A stretch of 64,000 nt of DNA from Variovorax sp. N23 (lineage in GTDB: Bacteria; Pseudomonadota; Gammaproteobacteria; Burkholderiales; Burkholderiaceae_C), in assembly GCF_025486315.1 (NCBI RefSeq), contig NZ_JAOOPY010000017.1, positions 62,001 through 126,000 on the forward strand. Reading direction: 5' to 3'. Position numbers and translations under genes: made by a program. This document shows positions 1 to 8,305 of this stretch, in pieces. The notes under the pieces are model-generated. The model worked only from the letters and a program-made list of their open reading frames with translations, made no database searches and was not told where the DNA came from. The stretch's first letter is position 1; every line of letters starts with the position of its first letter.

Positions 1-105
1 GAGTCGAGGCAGAAGAGGGGGCGAGGGCATGACGCGGTCCCGTGATCGTGAAGGGAAGGACGACGGGCCGGGCATCGCATGCGGTAGCCGGCCCTCGTTG
101 CCTGG

Positions 106-121
106 CAAGGCCTCGGCCTTG
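106..121. other. Small GC-rich hairpin
   Basis: A perfect 7-bp stem (CAAGGCC / GGCCTTG) with a 2-nt spacer lies just past the stop of the minus-strand gene that ends at 131. There is no T-run on either side, so a terminator role is only possible. The rest of 1-130 shows no gene that I can support. Confidence 0.3.
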
Positions 122-130
122 CGGCCAGCC

Positions 131-415
131 TCAGTTGCGGTCCGCGCGCGCCGGGCGCATGGCGGGCTCGGCGGGCGCGTTCGGCGCCTGAGCCGGCGTC
201 GTGGCCGCGCCGCTGTTCATCGGCATGGTGCCCGTCGCGCTGCTCGGGCCGGTGGGGGTGCCGGTGGTGCCCATCGGCGTGCCCTGCTGCGTCTGTTGGC
301 CGGCGCCGGTGGCGGGGTTCGCGACGTTGGGGTTCGGCGGATTGCCCTGCGCCATGGCGACGCCGGCGGCGCCCATCAGCAGAGCGGCGAGAAGGGGAGC
401 GGTGCGCTTGATCAT
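131..415 (-). CDS. Small exported Pro/Thr/Ala-rich protein, function unknown
   Basis: A 94-residue protein. The N-terminus has a lysine-arginine n-region, a hydrophobic stretch (about residues 6-20) and an Ala-x-Ala-type site before Gln, which together look like a Sec signal peptide. The mature part is low-complexity and disordered-looking, rich in Asn, Pro, Thr, Gly and Ala. I chose the ATG at 415 because AAGGAG sits 7 nt upstream and the signal peptide starts there; an in-frame extension to 583 lacks such support. I do not recognise a family. It is transcribed away from the neighbouring LysR gene, with about 200 bp of featureless sequence between them. Confidence 0.6.
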   Translation of the reverse strand: MIKRTAPLLAALLMGAAGVAMAQGNPPNPNVANPATGAGQQTQQGTPMGTTGTPTGPSSATGTMPMNSGAATTPAQAPNAPAEPAMRPARADRN

Positions 416-621
416 GATGAATCTCCTTGGATGAATGAGAAGGGATCGAACCGGAGAACCCGGTGCCGTCGTCTCGACAGCTGCGTTCAGCCTATGCAGC
501 CCCCGCGTTGCTCCCGTCGTCCCGGCGCGCGGTGCCATGTAGGAGAGGCCTGCCCCTGGCTGTGGCGCAGGGCACTGCGCCACTGACGGCCGAGGCCGGC
601 GTCGCCATTCGCGGGGGTGGT

Positions 622-1494
622 TCAGACCTTGGGCGGCGGCTTGCGCAGCGCATCGCGCAGGCCGCCCACGATGCCGGCCTGCGTTGGCCGCGCACGCGTC
701 ACCATGCCGATCTCGCGATGGAAGGTCGCGTCGCCCAGCGTGACGACGCGCACGCCTTCGGGCACGCGCCAGTTGGCGCGCACGCGTGGCAGCAGGGCGG
801 CGCCCATGCCCAGGCCGACCAGCTGCACGATGCCTTCGAGCTCGTCCATTTCCACGGCGTCCTGCACCTCGATGGCTTCGCTGCGCAGGAAGCGGTCGAC
901 CAGCCGGCCGCCGAAGGACGCGCGGTCATAGCGCAGGAAAGGCTCGCTGCCGAGAATGCGGCGCCAGTCACGCCCCTTGGCCTGCGGCGGCGCGAGCAGC
1001 ACGAAAGGTTCCTGCCACAGCGGTTCCCACACCAGCTCGGGTGGCAGGCTGAAGGGCGGCCGGATCATCACGGCGGCGTCGAGCTCGCCGGCGTCGACCA
1101 TGCCCAGCAGCGTCAGCGACACGCCCGGCACCACGCGCAGCCGCAGCTGCGGAACGCTGCGCCGCAGTGCGACCAGCGCGGCCGGCAGCCCGCCCGCCTG
1201 CACCGAGGCGATGGCGCCGATGCGCAGCGCGACCGAGAAGTCCGCCGCGCCCGGCCCGGCGTGCAACTGATCGGCCATGAGCACCAGCGCTTCGGCGCGT
1301 GCGAGCGTGTCGCGGCCGGCCTCGTTGAGCAGGGCGGTGCGGCCCGCCCGGTCGAACAGCGCGAAGCCCAGCGAGGCTTCGAGCCGCTGGATCTGCGCGC
1401 TCACGGCCGATTGCGTGAGCCCGATGCGTTCGCCGGCGCGCGAGAAGGTGCCGTGGCGCGCCACGGCGATGAAGGTGCGCAGTTCCTTGAGCAT
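622..1494 (-). CDS. LysR-family transcriptional regulator
   Basis: A 290-residue LysR regulator of typical family length. The winged helix-turn-helix covers residues 1-60, with the recognition motif LTQSAVSAQIQRLE, and is followed by a two-lobed effector-binding domain. It is divergent from the VOC and dehydrogenase pair starting at 1599, with 104 bp between the starts and an A/T-rich dyad in that gap. By LysR convention it probably controls that pair and itself. The effector cannot be deduced, though the dehydrogenase partner suggests a small 2-keto or 2-hydroxy acid. Confidence 0.9.
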   Translation of the reverse strand: MLKELRTFIAVARHGTFSRAGERIGLTQSAVSAQIQRLEASLGFALFDRAGRTALLNEAGRDTLARAEALVLMADQLHAGPGAADFSVALRIGAIASVQAGGLPAALVALRRSVPQLRLRVVPGVSLTLLGMVDAGELDAAVMIRPPFSLPPELVWEPLWQEPFVLLAPPQAKGRDWRRILGSEPFLRYDRASFGGRLVDRFLRSEAIEVQDAVEMDELEGIVQLVGLGMGAALLPRVRANWRVPEGVRVVTLGDATFHREIGMVTRARPTQAGIVGGLRDALRKPPPKV

Positions 1495-1525
1495 CGGTAC
1501 CGATCGATGAAAGTGATGAGTCAGA

Positions 1526-1544
1526 GAAAAATATATCGTTTTTC
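1526..1544. promoter_or_regulatory. Candidate LysR operator
   Basis: An inverted repeat GAAAAA-N7-TTTTTC lies in the otherwise GC-rich gap between divergent lysR and VOC genes. Its size and place suit a LysR-type binding site overlapping the two promoters. Assignment is by position only. Confidence 0.45.
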
Positions 1545-1598
1545 AGCGTCAGCGGATTTTCCTAGACTTGCCGGTTTCCGTTCCAACCAATACGCCCC

Positions 1599-2036
1599 AT
1601 GACCACCGCTGCCGCCGCCACGATCCCGCCCTTCCACCTCGCCTTCCCGGTGCATGACCTGTCGGCCGCGCGCGCCTTCTACGGCGGCCTGCTCGGCTGT
1701 CCCGAGGGCCGCAGTTCGCCGGACTGGATCGACTTCAACTTCTACGGCCATCAGATCGTGGCGCACCTCGCGCCTGACGAATGCGCGAACTCGGCGCTCA
1801 GCCAGGTCGATGGCCACGGCGTGCCGGTGCGCCACTTCGGCGCCGTGCTGTCGATCCCGCAATGGGAGGCGCTGGCCGCCAAGCTGAAGGCGGCCGGCAC
1901 CGAGTTCGTCATCGAGCCCTACATCCGGTTCAAGGGCGAGCCGGGCGAGCAGGCCACCATGTTCTTCCGCGACCCGTCGGGCAACGCGGTGGAGATCAAG
2001 GCCTTTGCGAGCCTCGAATCGCTGTTCGCGAAATGA
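1599..2036 (+). CDS. VOC-family protein (glyoxalase/dioxygenase-like)
   Basis: A 145-residue protein with the paired beta-alpha-beta modules of the vicinal-oxygen-chelate fold. The first half carries HLAFPVHDLSAARAFYGGLLG and the second half FRDPSGNAVEIKAF, including the C-terminal metal-ligand-type Glu. Members bind a divalent metal and act as glyoxalases, dioxygenases or resistance proteins; the substrate here is unknown. Its stop overlaps the start of the next gene (ATGA at 2033-2036), so the two are translated together. Co-expression with a glyoxylate/hydroxypyruvate reductase-like enzyme suggests handling of a small oxo compound. Confidence 0.85.
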   Translation: MTTAAAATIPPFHLAFPVHDLSAARAFYGGLLGCPEGRSSPDWIDFNFYGHQIVAHLAPDECANSALSQVDGHGVPVRHFGAVLSIPQWEALAAKLKAAGTEFVIEPYIRFKGEPGEQATMFFRDPSGNAVEIKAFASLESLFAK

Positions 2037-2962
2037 GCGGGAGCCGCATCGCGCTGTACTGTGCGCAGGCCCAGGCGTCGGCCTGGGCCGATGGCCTGCG
2101 CGCTGCGCTCCCCGGCACGCAGATCGACCTGTGGCCCCAGGCCTCGCCCGAAGCGCGGCACGCGATCGTCTGGACGCCGACCCAGGCATTCATGGACGCG
2201 CATCCCGCGCTCGAACTGATCTTCAACATGGGCGCGGGCGTCGATGCGCTACTCAAACTGCACCTGCCGCCCAAGGCACGCATCGTGCGCATCGAGGACG
2301 GCGGCATGGCCGTGCAGATGGCCGACTACGTCTGCCACGCGGTGCTGCGGCATTTTCGCGAGTTCGACGTCTACGACCGCGCGGCCGCGGCCGGCCAGTG
2401 GGCGCCGCGCCCGGACCGGTCGCGCAGCGACTTCCCGGTCGGCGTGATGGGCCTGGGCGTGCTCGGGCAGCGCGTGGTGAGCGCGTTGCAGCAGTTCGAC
2501 TTTCCGGTGCGCGGCTGGAGCCGATCGCCGAAGACGATCGACGCGGTGCGCTGCTTCAGCGGTGCCGAACAGTTCGACGACTTCCTCGCCGCCAGCCGCT
2601 TCCTCGTGTGCATGCTGCCGCTCACGCCCGACACGCGCGACATCCTGTGCCGCGCTTCGCTGTCGAGGCTGCAGCCCGGCGGCTACCTGATCAACGTGGC
2701 CCGCGGCGCGCACCTGGTCGAGGACGACCTGATCGCGCTGCTCGACAGCGGGCACTTGTCGGGCGCGATGCTCGACGTGACGCGCACCGAGCCACTGCCG
2801 CCGGGCCACCCGTTCTGGTCGCACCCCAAGGTGACGATCACGCCGCACATCTCGGCGCAGACCGTGGTGTCGGAGTCGATCGCGCAGATGGTCTCGAAGA
2901 TCCAGGCGGTACAGCGTGGCGAGGTGCCGGCCGGACTGGTGGACCCCGCGCGCGGCTATTGA
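2033..2962 (+). CDS. ghrA: Glyoxylate/hydroxypyruvate reductase A-like D-2-hydroxyacid dehydrogenase
   Basis: A 309-residue NAD(P)-dependent D-2-hydroxyacid dehydrogenase of GhrA length. The dinucleotide motif G-L-G-V-L-G is at residues 140-145. The catalytic set is visible: Arg in NVARG, Glu in the TEPLP segment, and His in TPHISAQ near the C-terminus. Enzymes of this group reduce glyoxylate or hydroxypyruvate with NADPH in the cytoplasm. It starts in an ATGA overlap with the VOC gene and ends just before a terminator shared with malate synthase G, another glyoxylate-consuming enzyme. Exact substrate preference is not readable from sequence. Confidence 0.85.
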   Translation: MSGSRIALYCAQAQASAWADGLRAALPGTQIDLWPQASPEARHAIVWTPTQAFMDAHPALELIFNMGAGVDALLKLHLPPKARIVRIEDGGMAVQMADYVCHAVLRHFREFDVYDRAAAAGQWAPRPDRSRSDFPVGVMGLGVLGQRVVSALQQFDFPVRGWSRSPKTIDAVRCFSGAEQFDDFLAASRFLVCMLPLTPDTRDILCRASLSRLQPGGYLINVARGAHLVEDDLIALLDSGHLSGAMLDVTRTEPLPPGHPFWSHPKVTITPHISAQTVVSESIAQMVSKIQAVQRGEVPAGLVDPARGY

Positions 2963-2983
2963 AGACGCGACCATCGATCATTG

Positions 2984-3007
2984 AAAAGGCACCCGCGGGT
3001 GCCTTTT
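2984..3007. terminator. Bidirectional intrinsic terminator
   Basis: The hairpin AAAAGGCACCC-GC-GGGTGCCTTTT has A and T runs on both sides. It lies between convergent ghrA-like and malate synthase G genes and can terminate both transcripts. Confidence 0.85.
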
Positions 3008-3029
3008 CATGCCGGTGCGGCGCGGCCGA

Positions 3030-5204
3030 TCAGGCCTCGCCCTTCACCTTCAACCGCCACGCATGCAGCAACGGCTCGGTGTAGCCGCTCGGCTGCTCGA
3101 TGCCCTTGAACACCAGGTCCTGCGCGGCCTGGTACGCAGCCGAGGTCTTGAAATGCCCGGCCATCGGCTGGTACAGCGCGTCGCCCGCGTTCTGCCCGTC
3201 GACCACGGCGGCCATGCGCTCGAAGGTCGCGTTGACCTGTTCCTTGGTCACGATGCCGTGCAGCAGCCAGTTGGCGATGTGCTGGCTGCTGATGCGCAGC
3301 GTGGCGCGGTCTTCCATCAGGCCGACGTTATGGATGTCAGGCACCTTGGAGCAGCCGACGCCCTGGTCGATCCAGCGCACGACGTAACCCAGGATGCCCT
3401 GCACGTTGTTGTCGAGTTCCTGCTGCTTCTCGTCGGCCGTCCACGCCGGCTTCGGCGCCACCGGCACCTGCAGCAGGTCGTTCAGGATGTTGTCGCGCTC
3501 GGCGTTGGCATCGATCTTCTCCAGTTCCTTCTGCACGTCGGCCACGCTGACCTGGTGGTAGTGCAGCGCATGCAGCGTGGCGGCGGTGGGCGAGGGCACC
3601 CAGGCGGTGTTGGCGCCGGCCTTGGGGTGCGCGATCTTCTGCTTGAGCATGTCGGCCATCAGGTCGGGCATGGCCCACATGCCCTTGCCGATCTGCGCCT
3701 TGCCGCGCAGGCCGCACGAGAGGCCGACCAGCACGTTGTTCTTCTCGTAGGCGGCGATCCACGGCGTCGTCTTCATGTCGCCCTTGCGCAGCATCGCACC
3801 GGCCTGCATGGCGGTGTGCATCTCGTCGCCGGTGCGGTCCAGGAAGCCGGTGTTGATGAAGGCCACGCGCGCGGCGGCCTCGGCGATGCAGGCCTTGAGG
3901 TTGACGCTGGTGCGGCGCTCCTCGTCCATGATGCCGAGCTTCACGGTGTTGGCCGGCAGGCCGAGCAGTTGCTCGACACGGCCGAACAGCTCGCTCGCGA
4001 AGGCGACTTCGGCCGGGCCGTGCATCTTCGGCTTGACGATGTAGATGCTGCCGGTGCGCGAGTTGCCCTTGCGCTTGAGGTCGATGGTGGCGATGGTGGT
4101 GGTCACGACCGCGTCGAGGATGCCTTCCGGGATTTCCTTGCCGCCCGCGTACAGGATGGCCGGGTTGGTCATCAGGTGGCCCACGTTGCGCAGGAACATG
4201 AGCGAGCGGCCGTGCAGCTTCAGCGGCTTCCCGTCGGCGCCGGTGTAGGCGCGGTCGGGGTTCAGGCCGCGGGTGAAGGTCTTGCCGCCCTTGGCCACTT
4301 CCTCGGTCAGCGTGCCCTGCACGATGCCCAGCCAGTTCGAGTAGGCCGTGACCTTGTCGGCCGCATCGACCACCGCCACCGAGTCTTCGAGGTCGAGGAT
4401 GGTCGAGAGCGCGGCTTCCATGATCACGTCGCTGATGCCGGCCGGGTCGGTCTTTCCGATCACGGTGCTGCGGTCGATCTGGATGTCGATGTGGATGCCG
4501 TTGTGCTTGAGCAGCACCGACGACGGTGCCGCCGCGTCGCCCTGGTAGCCGACGAAGGCGGCCGGGTCCTTGAGCGAGGTGTCGCTGCTGTGCAGCGTGA
4601 CGACCAGCTGGCCGTCCTTCACGTGATAGCCGGTCGCGTCCTTGTGTGAACCGTTGGCCAGCGGCGCCGCCTGGTCGAGCACGTTGCGCGCGAAGGCGAT
4701 GACCTTGGCGCCGCGCACCGGGTTGTAGCCCTTGCCCTTCTCGGCACCGTCGGTCTCGGGAATGGCATCGGTGCCGTAGAGCGCGTCGTACAGCGAGCCC
4801 CAACGCGCGTTGGCGGCGTTGAGTGCGTAGCGCGCGTTCAGGATCGGCACCACCAGTTGCGGGCCGGCCTGCTGCGCGAGTTCGGCATCGACATTCGACG
4901 TCGTGGTCTGCACGTCCTTCGGCTGCGGCAGCAGGTAGCCGATCTTTTCCAGGAAGGCCCGGTAGGCCGGCATGTCGGTGATCGGGCCGGGGTGAGCCTT
5001 GTGCCAGGTGTCCATTTCGGTCTGCAGGCGGTCGCGTTCGGCCAGCAGCGCGATGTTCTTGGGCGCCAGGTCGGCGACGATGGCATCGAAGCCCTTCCAG
5101 AAGCGCGCGCTGTCCACGCCGGTGGCGGGCAGCACCTTGTCTTCGATGAAGCGATGGAGTTCGTTGGCGACCTGGAGGCCGTGGACGGTGGTGCGTGCGG
5201 TCAT
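3030..5204 (-). CDS. glcB: Malate synthase G
   Basis: A 724-residue protein of the expected length for the monomeric G isoform. It condenses glyoxylate with acetyl-CoA to malate in the cytoplasm, the last step of the glyoxylate shunt and of glycolate use. The G-type core is clear: the SVAVVDAADKV segment, NPDRAYTGADGK, the RSLMFLRNVGHLMTNP block, KPKMHGPAEV, and the LGIMDEERRTSVNLK catalytic stretch, followed by the C-terminal plug domain with VGCSKVPD. It stands alone, upstream of an IclR gene read in the same direction. IclR proteins often control glyoxylate genes, but this one has its own divergent target. Confidence 0.97.
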   Translation of the reverse strand: MTARTTVHGLQVANELHRFIEDKVLPATGVDSARFWKGFDAIVADLAPKNIALLAERDRLQTEMDTWHKAHPGPITDMPAYRAFLEKIGYLLPQPKDVQTTTSNVDAELAQQAGPQLVVPILNARYALNAANARWGSLYDALYGTDAIPETDGAEKGKGYNPVRGAKVIAFARNVLDQAAPLANGSHKDATGYHVKDGQLVVTLHSSDTSLKDPAAFVGYQGDAAAPSSVLLKHNGIHIDIQIDRSTVIGKTDPAGISDVIMEAALSTILDLEDSVAVVDAADKVTAYSNWLGIVQGTLTEEVAKGGKTFTRGLNPDRAYTGADGKPLKLHGRSLMFLRNVGHLMTNPAILYAGGKEIPEGILDAVVTTTIATIDLKRKGNSRTGSIYIVKPKMHGPAEVAFASELFGRVEQLLGLPANTVKLGIMDEERRTSVNLKACIAEAAARVAFINTGFLDRTGDEMHTAMQAGAMLRKGDMKTTPWIAAYEKNNVLVGLSCGLRGKAQIGKGMWAMPDLMADMLKQKIAHPKAGANTAWVPSPTAATLHALHYHQVSVADVQKELEKIDANAERDNILNDLLQVPVAPKPAWTADEKQQELDNNVQGILGYVVRWIDQGVGCSKVPDIHNVGLMEDRATLRISSQHIANWLLHGIVTKEQVNATFERMAAVVDGQNAGDALYQPMAGHFKTSAAYQAAQDLVFKGIEQPSGYTEPLLHAWRLKVKGEA

Positions 5205-5336
5205 GGGGAAACCTCTGGAAGAAAGAAAGCGGGGAGGGTGGGACGCCGTGCTGCGTTCAGCTCCGTACTTTATTTGATACCGGCCAAAGCATTAAGAAGT
5301 TCGAAGTCGATTGATTTATGACAAAAATGAACTGAA

Positions 5337-6077
5337 TCAGACCGTGCCGTCGAGCTTTGCGGCTGCTGCGCGCACAGGTGCGATGAACGCGTCGTCGTAG
5401 CGGTGGGCCGGCATCGTCAGCGTGACGGCGCCGGCGAGCCTGCCGTCGGCATGGAACACGGGCGCCGAAATCCCGCCCAGCTCGGCCGTGCGGTCGCCCA
5501 CGGCCGCGCAGTAGCCCTGCTTCACGATCGCCTCGTAGAACGCCTGCTCGCCGGCGCCGGCCGGCCACTCGGCGCGCGGACCGAAGGCGATCAGGATGCG
5601 CGCGCCCGCGCCGCGGTCGACCGGCAACAGGTCGCCTGCGCGCACATGGTCGCGCACCATGTGCGGCGAGTCGACGCGGTAGAGGCAGAGGCGCACGTGT
5701 CGTTCGCCGTGGTCTTGCCGCACGTGGTACGCGGCGCTCTCGCCGGTGGCGCCCACCAGGTCGCGCAGCACCGGCGGCACCACCTGGTCGAGCGAGAACG
5801 ACGCCGCGTACAGGCCATGCAGCCGCGCGATCTCGGCGCCCAGGGCATAGCGCCCGTCGCCCTGGCGGCGGATGAAGCGCGCATGTTCCAGCGAGGCCAG
5901 CAGGCGCAGCACCGTGCTCTTGTAGAGCTGCGTGCGCTGGGCCAACTGGGCGAGCGTCAGGGCGTCGTCGCCCGCCCGGAAGGCCGACAGCAGGGTCAGT
6001 GCACGGTCGACGGCGGCGGCGCCGCCCGGGGCGGCGTTGAGGTCCGACACGGACTCGGTCTGCGCTTTGCGCGGCAT
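5337..6077 (-). CDS. IclR-family transcriptional regulator
   Basis: A 246-residue IclR regulator. The winged helix-turn-helix lies at about residues 20-80 (LTLAQLAQRTQLYKSTVLRLL), followed by the GAF-like effector domain, with the family's C-terminal pattern ISAPVFHADGRLAGAVTL. It is divergent from the HMG-CoA-lyase/CoA-transferase/Bug operon, and a perfect 10-bp inverted repeat sits in the gap. It most likely regulates that operon in response to an organic acid or its CoA ester. Malate synthase G lies 132 bp downstream on the same strand, so read-through or shared control is possible but not shown. Confidence 0.92.
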   Translation of the reverse strand: MPRKAQTESVSDLNAAPGGAAAVDRALTLLSAFRAGDDALTLAQLAQRTQLYKSTVLRLLASLEHARFIRRQGDGRYALGAEIARLHGLYAASFSLDQVVPPVLRDLVGATGESAAYHVRQDHGERHVRLCLYRVDSPHMVRDHVRAGDLLPVDRGAGARILIAFGPRAEWPAGAGEQAFYEAIVKQGYCAAVGDRTAELGGISAPVFHADGRLAGAVTLTMPAHRYDDAFIAPVRAAAAKLDGTV

Positions 6078-6130
6078 GGCGTCTCCTTGACGTGAAAGGC
6101 GATCGGCGATTTAATTCTGTTTGTCGGAAT

Positions 6131-6153
6131 ATAGTTCTATAAGATAGAACTAT
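6131..6153. promoter_or_regulatory. Perfect inverted repeat, candidate IclR operator
   Basis: ATAGTTCTAT-AAG-ATAGAACTAT: two perfect 10-bp arms around 3 bp, in the A/T-rich gap between the divergent IclR gene and the lyase operon, 38 bp before the lyase start. IclR dimers bind such palindromes, so this is the best operator candidate. Confidence 0.65.
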
Positions 6154-6190
6154 CAAGTCCGGCCTTCAGTTTGCGACAGGAGACAAGCCC

Positions 6191-7123
6191 ATGACATCCC
6201 CCGACGTCCTCATCAGCGAGGTCGGCCCGCGCGACGGCCTGCAATCGGTCAAGGCCACGATGCCGACCGCTGACAAGTTCCGCTGGATCGACGCGCTGCG
6301 CGCCGCGGGCGTGCGCGAGATCGAGGTCGCTTCCTTCGTTCCTGCGCGCCTGCTGCCGCAGATGGCCGACGCCGCCGAGGTCGTGCGCCACGCGCTCACC
6401 TTGCCGGGCCTCACCGTCATGGCGCTGGTGCCCAACCGGCGCGGCGCCGAGGCCGCCTTGGCTGCCGGCGTCCACAAGCTCACGATGCCCGTGTCGGCCA
6501 GCGCCGCGCACTCGCTGGCCAACGTGCGCAAGACGCGCGAGGAAATGATCGAGGAGGTGCACGCCATCTCCGACCTGCGCCGCGATATCGCACCGCACGT
6601 CAAGCTCGAAGCCGGCATCTCGACCGCCTTCGGCTGCACGCTGCAGGGCGACGTGCCGGAGGACGAGGTGATCTGGCTCGCGGCGCAGTGCGTGGCCGCC
6701 GGTGCCGACGAATCCGGCCTGTCGGACACCGTGGGCTACGCCAACCCCGCGCAGGTGCGCCGCCTGTTCCGCCGCCTGCGCGCCGAGATCGGCGACAAGG
6801 CGGGCGCCGCCCACATGCACAACACGCGCGGCCTCGGCCTGGCGAACTGCCTCGCCGCCTACGAAGAGGGCGTGCGCACCTTCGACTCGTCGCTCGGCGG
6901 GCTGGGTGGTTGCCCGTACGCGCCGGGTGCGTCGGGCAACGTCGTCACCGAAGACCTGGTGTTCATGTTCGAGGCCATGGGCGTTCGCACCGGCATCGAT
7001 CTCGACAAGCTGATGGCGGCGCGTGCGCCCCTCATGGCCGGGCTGCCTGGCGAGCCGGTGTATGGCATGACGCCCGAAGCGGGCCTGCCCAAGGGATTTT
7101 TTCAAGGAACGTCGCATGTCTGA
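6191..7123 (+). CDS. Hydroxymethylglutaryl-CoA lyase-like enzyme
   Basis: A 310-residue DRE-TIM metallolyase. The N-terminal motif SEVGPRDGLQSV supplies the catalytic Arg and metal-binding Asp; HMHNTRGLG supplies the two metal-binding His residues; and the GLGGCPYAPGASGN loop carries the cysteine typical of HMG-CoA lyases. The family cleaves 3-hydroxy-3-methylglutaryl-CoA or similar tertiary 3-hydroxyacyl-CoAs to acetyl-CoA or pyruvate plus a keto acid. The next gene, a CoA-transferase, overlaps its end by 8 bp. The pair, with a Bug receptor, suggests uptake, CoA activation and cleavage of a branched hydroxy-dicarboxylic acid; itaconate- or citramalate-like acids are one possibility (inference). 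Confidence 0.88.
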   Translation: MTSPDVLISEVGPRDGLQSVKATMPTADKFRWIDALRAAGVREIEVASFVPARLLPQMADAAEVVRHALTLPGLTVMALVPNRRGAEAALAAGVHKLTMPVSASAAHSLANVRKTREEMIEEVHAISDLRRDIAPHVKLEAGISTAFGCTLQGDVPEDEVIWLAAQCVAAGADESGLSDTVGYANPAQVRRLFRRLRAEIGDKAGAAHMHNTRGLGLANCLAAYEEGVRTFDSSLGGLGGCPYAPGASGNVVTEDLVFMFEAMGVRTGIDLDKLMAARAPLMAGLPGEPVYGMTPEAGLPKGFFQGTSHV

Positions 7124-8303
7124 TTCGCCATTGCCTTACGCGGGCATCCGTGTCGTTGAGTTCACCCACATGGTGATGGGCCCGACCTGCGGCATGCTGC
7201 TGGCCGACCTCGGCGCCGAGGTCATCAAGGTCGAGCCGATCGAGGGCGACAACACGCGCCGCCTGCTGGGCTCGGGCGCGGGCTTCTTCCCGACCTTCAA
7301 CCGCAACAAGAAGAGCATCGCGCTCGACCTCAAGCAGCCCGGCGGCGTGGAAGCGGCACTCCGCCTGATCGCCACCGCCGACATCGTGAGCGAGAACTTC
7401 AAGCCCGGCACCATGCAGAAGCTGGGCCTCGACTACGAGACGCTGAAGAAGCTCAACCCGCGGCTCATCTACGTGAGCCACAAGGGCTTCCTGCCCGGCC
7501 CGTACGACCATCGCACCGCGCTCGACGAGGTGGTTCAGATGATGGGTGGGCTGGCCTACATGACCGGCCGCTCCGGCGACCCGCTGCGCGCGGGCACCAG
7601 CGTGAACGACATCATGGGCGGCATGTTCGGCGCCATCGGCGCGATGGCCGCGCTGCGCCAGCGTGAACTCACGGGCAAGGGCGCCGAGGTGCAGTCGGCG
7701 CTGTTCGAGAACAACGTGCTGCTGGTCGCGCAGCACATGATGCAGTTCGCCGCCACCGGCAAGGCGGCCGACCCGATGCCCAGCCGCATCTCTGCCTGGG
7801 CCGTGTACGACGTGTTCACCGTGAAGGACGGCGAGCAGATCTTCCTGGCGGCCGTCAGCGACAAGCAGTGGGCGATCTTCTGCAAGGCCTTCGGGCTGGA
7901 GGACATGCAGGCCGACCCGCGCCTGAAGTCGAACAACGACCGCGTGCGGGCGCGCGACTGGATGATGCCCATCCTGCGCTCGCACCTGGCGGGCTACAGC
8001 GCCGCCGAACTCAGCGCAGTGTTCGAGAAGAACGAGTTGCCCTTCGCCCCCATCACCAAGCCGCAGGAACTGTTCGACGACCCGCACCTGAACGCAACCG
8101 GCGGCCTCGCGCCGATCCGCATGAACGACGGCCACATGGCCAAGGTGCCGCTGCTGCCCTTCACGCTCGACGGTGAGCGCCCGGGCATCCGCCTGCAGCC
8201 GCCCACGCTGGGCGAGCACACGAATGCCCTGCTCAAGGAAGTGGGCTACAGCGACGACGAGATCGCGGCCCTCAAGACCCAACACATAACCACCGGAGAC
8301 TGA
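7116..8303 (+). CDS. Class III CoA-transferase (CaiB/BaiF family)
   Basis: A 395-residue family III CoA-transferase. The opening VVEFTHMVMGPTCGMLLADLGAEVIKVE motif is typical (seen here in two overlapping parts), and the conserved catalytic Asp is in SVNDIMGG at about residue 165. Members move CoA between carboxylic acids through an aspartyl-CoA intermediate. It overlaps the lyase gene by 8 bp and is followed 2 bp later by a Bug receptor gene, so the three are one operon. It probably loads CoA onto the acid that the lyase cleaves. Confidence 0.93.
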   Translation: MSDSPLPYAGIRVVEFTHMVMGPTCGMLLADLGAEVIKVEPIEGDNTRRLLGSGAGFFPTFNRNKKSIALDLKQPGGVEAALRLIATADIVSENFKPGTMQKLGLDYETLKKLNPRLIYVSHKGFLPGPYDHRTALDEVVQMMGGLAYMTGRSGDPLRAGTSVNDIMGGMFGAIGAMAALRQRELTGKGAEVQSALFENNVLLVAQHMMQFAATGKAADPMPSRISAWAVYDVFTVKDGEQIFLAAVSDKQWAIFCKAFGLEDMQADPRLKSNNDRVRARDWMMPILRSHLAGYSAAELSAVFEKNELPFAPITKPQELFDDPHLNATGGLAPIRMNDGHMAKVPLLPFTLDGERPGIRLQPPTLGEHTNALLKEVGYSDDEIAALKTQHITTGD

Positions 8304-8305
8304 CC

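Noticed and set aside
29..586. Open frames on the plus strand over the first small gene
   Set aside because: Their translations are Arg/Gly-rich without family features, while the minus-strand frame has a signal peptide and a good ribosome-binding site.
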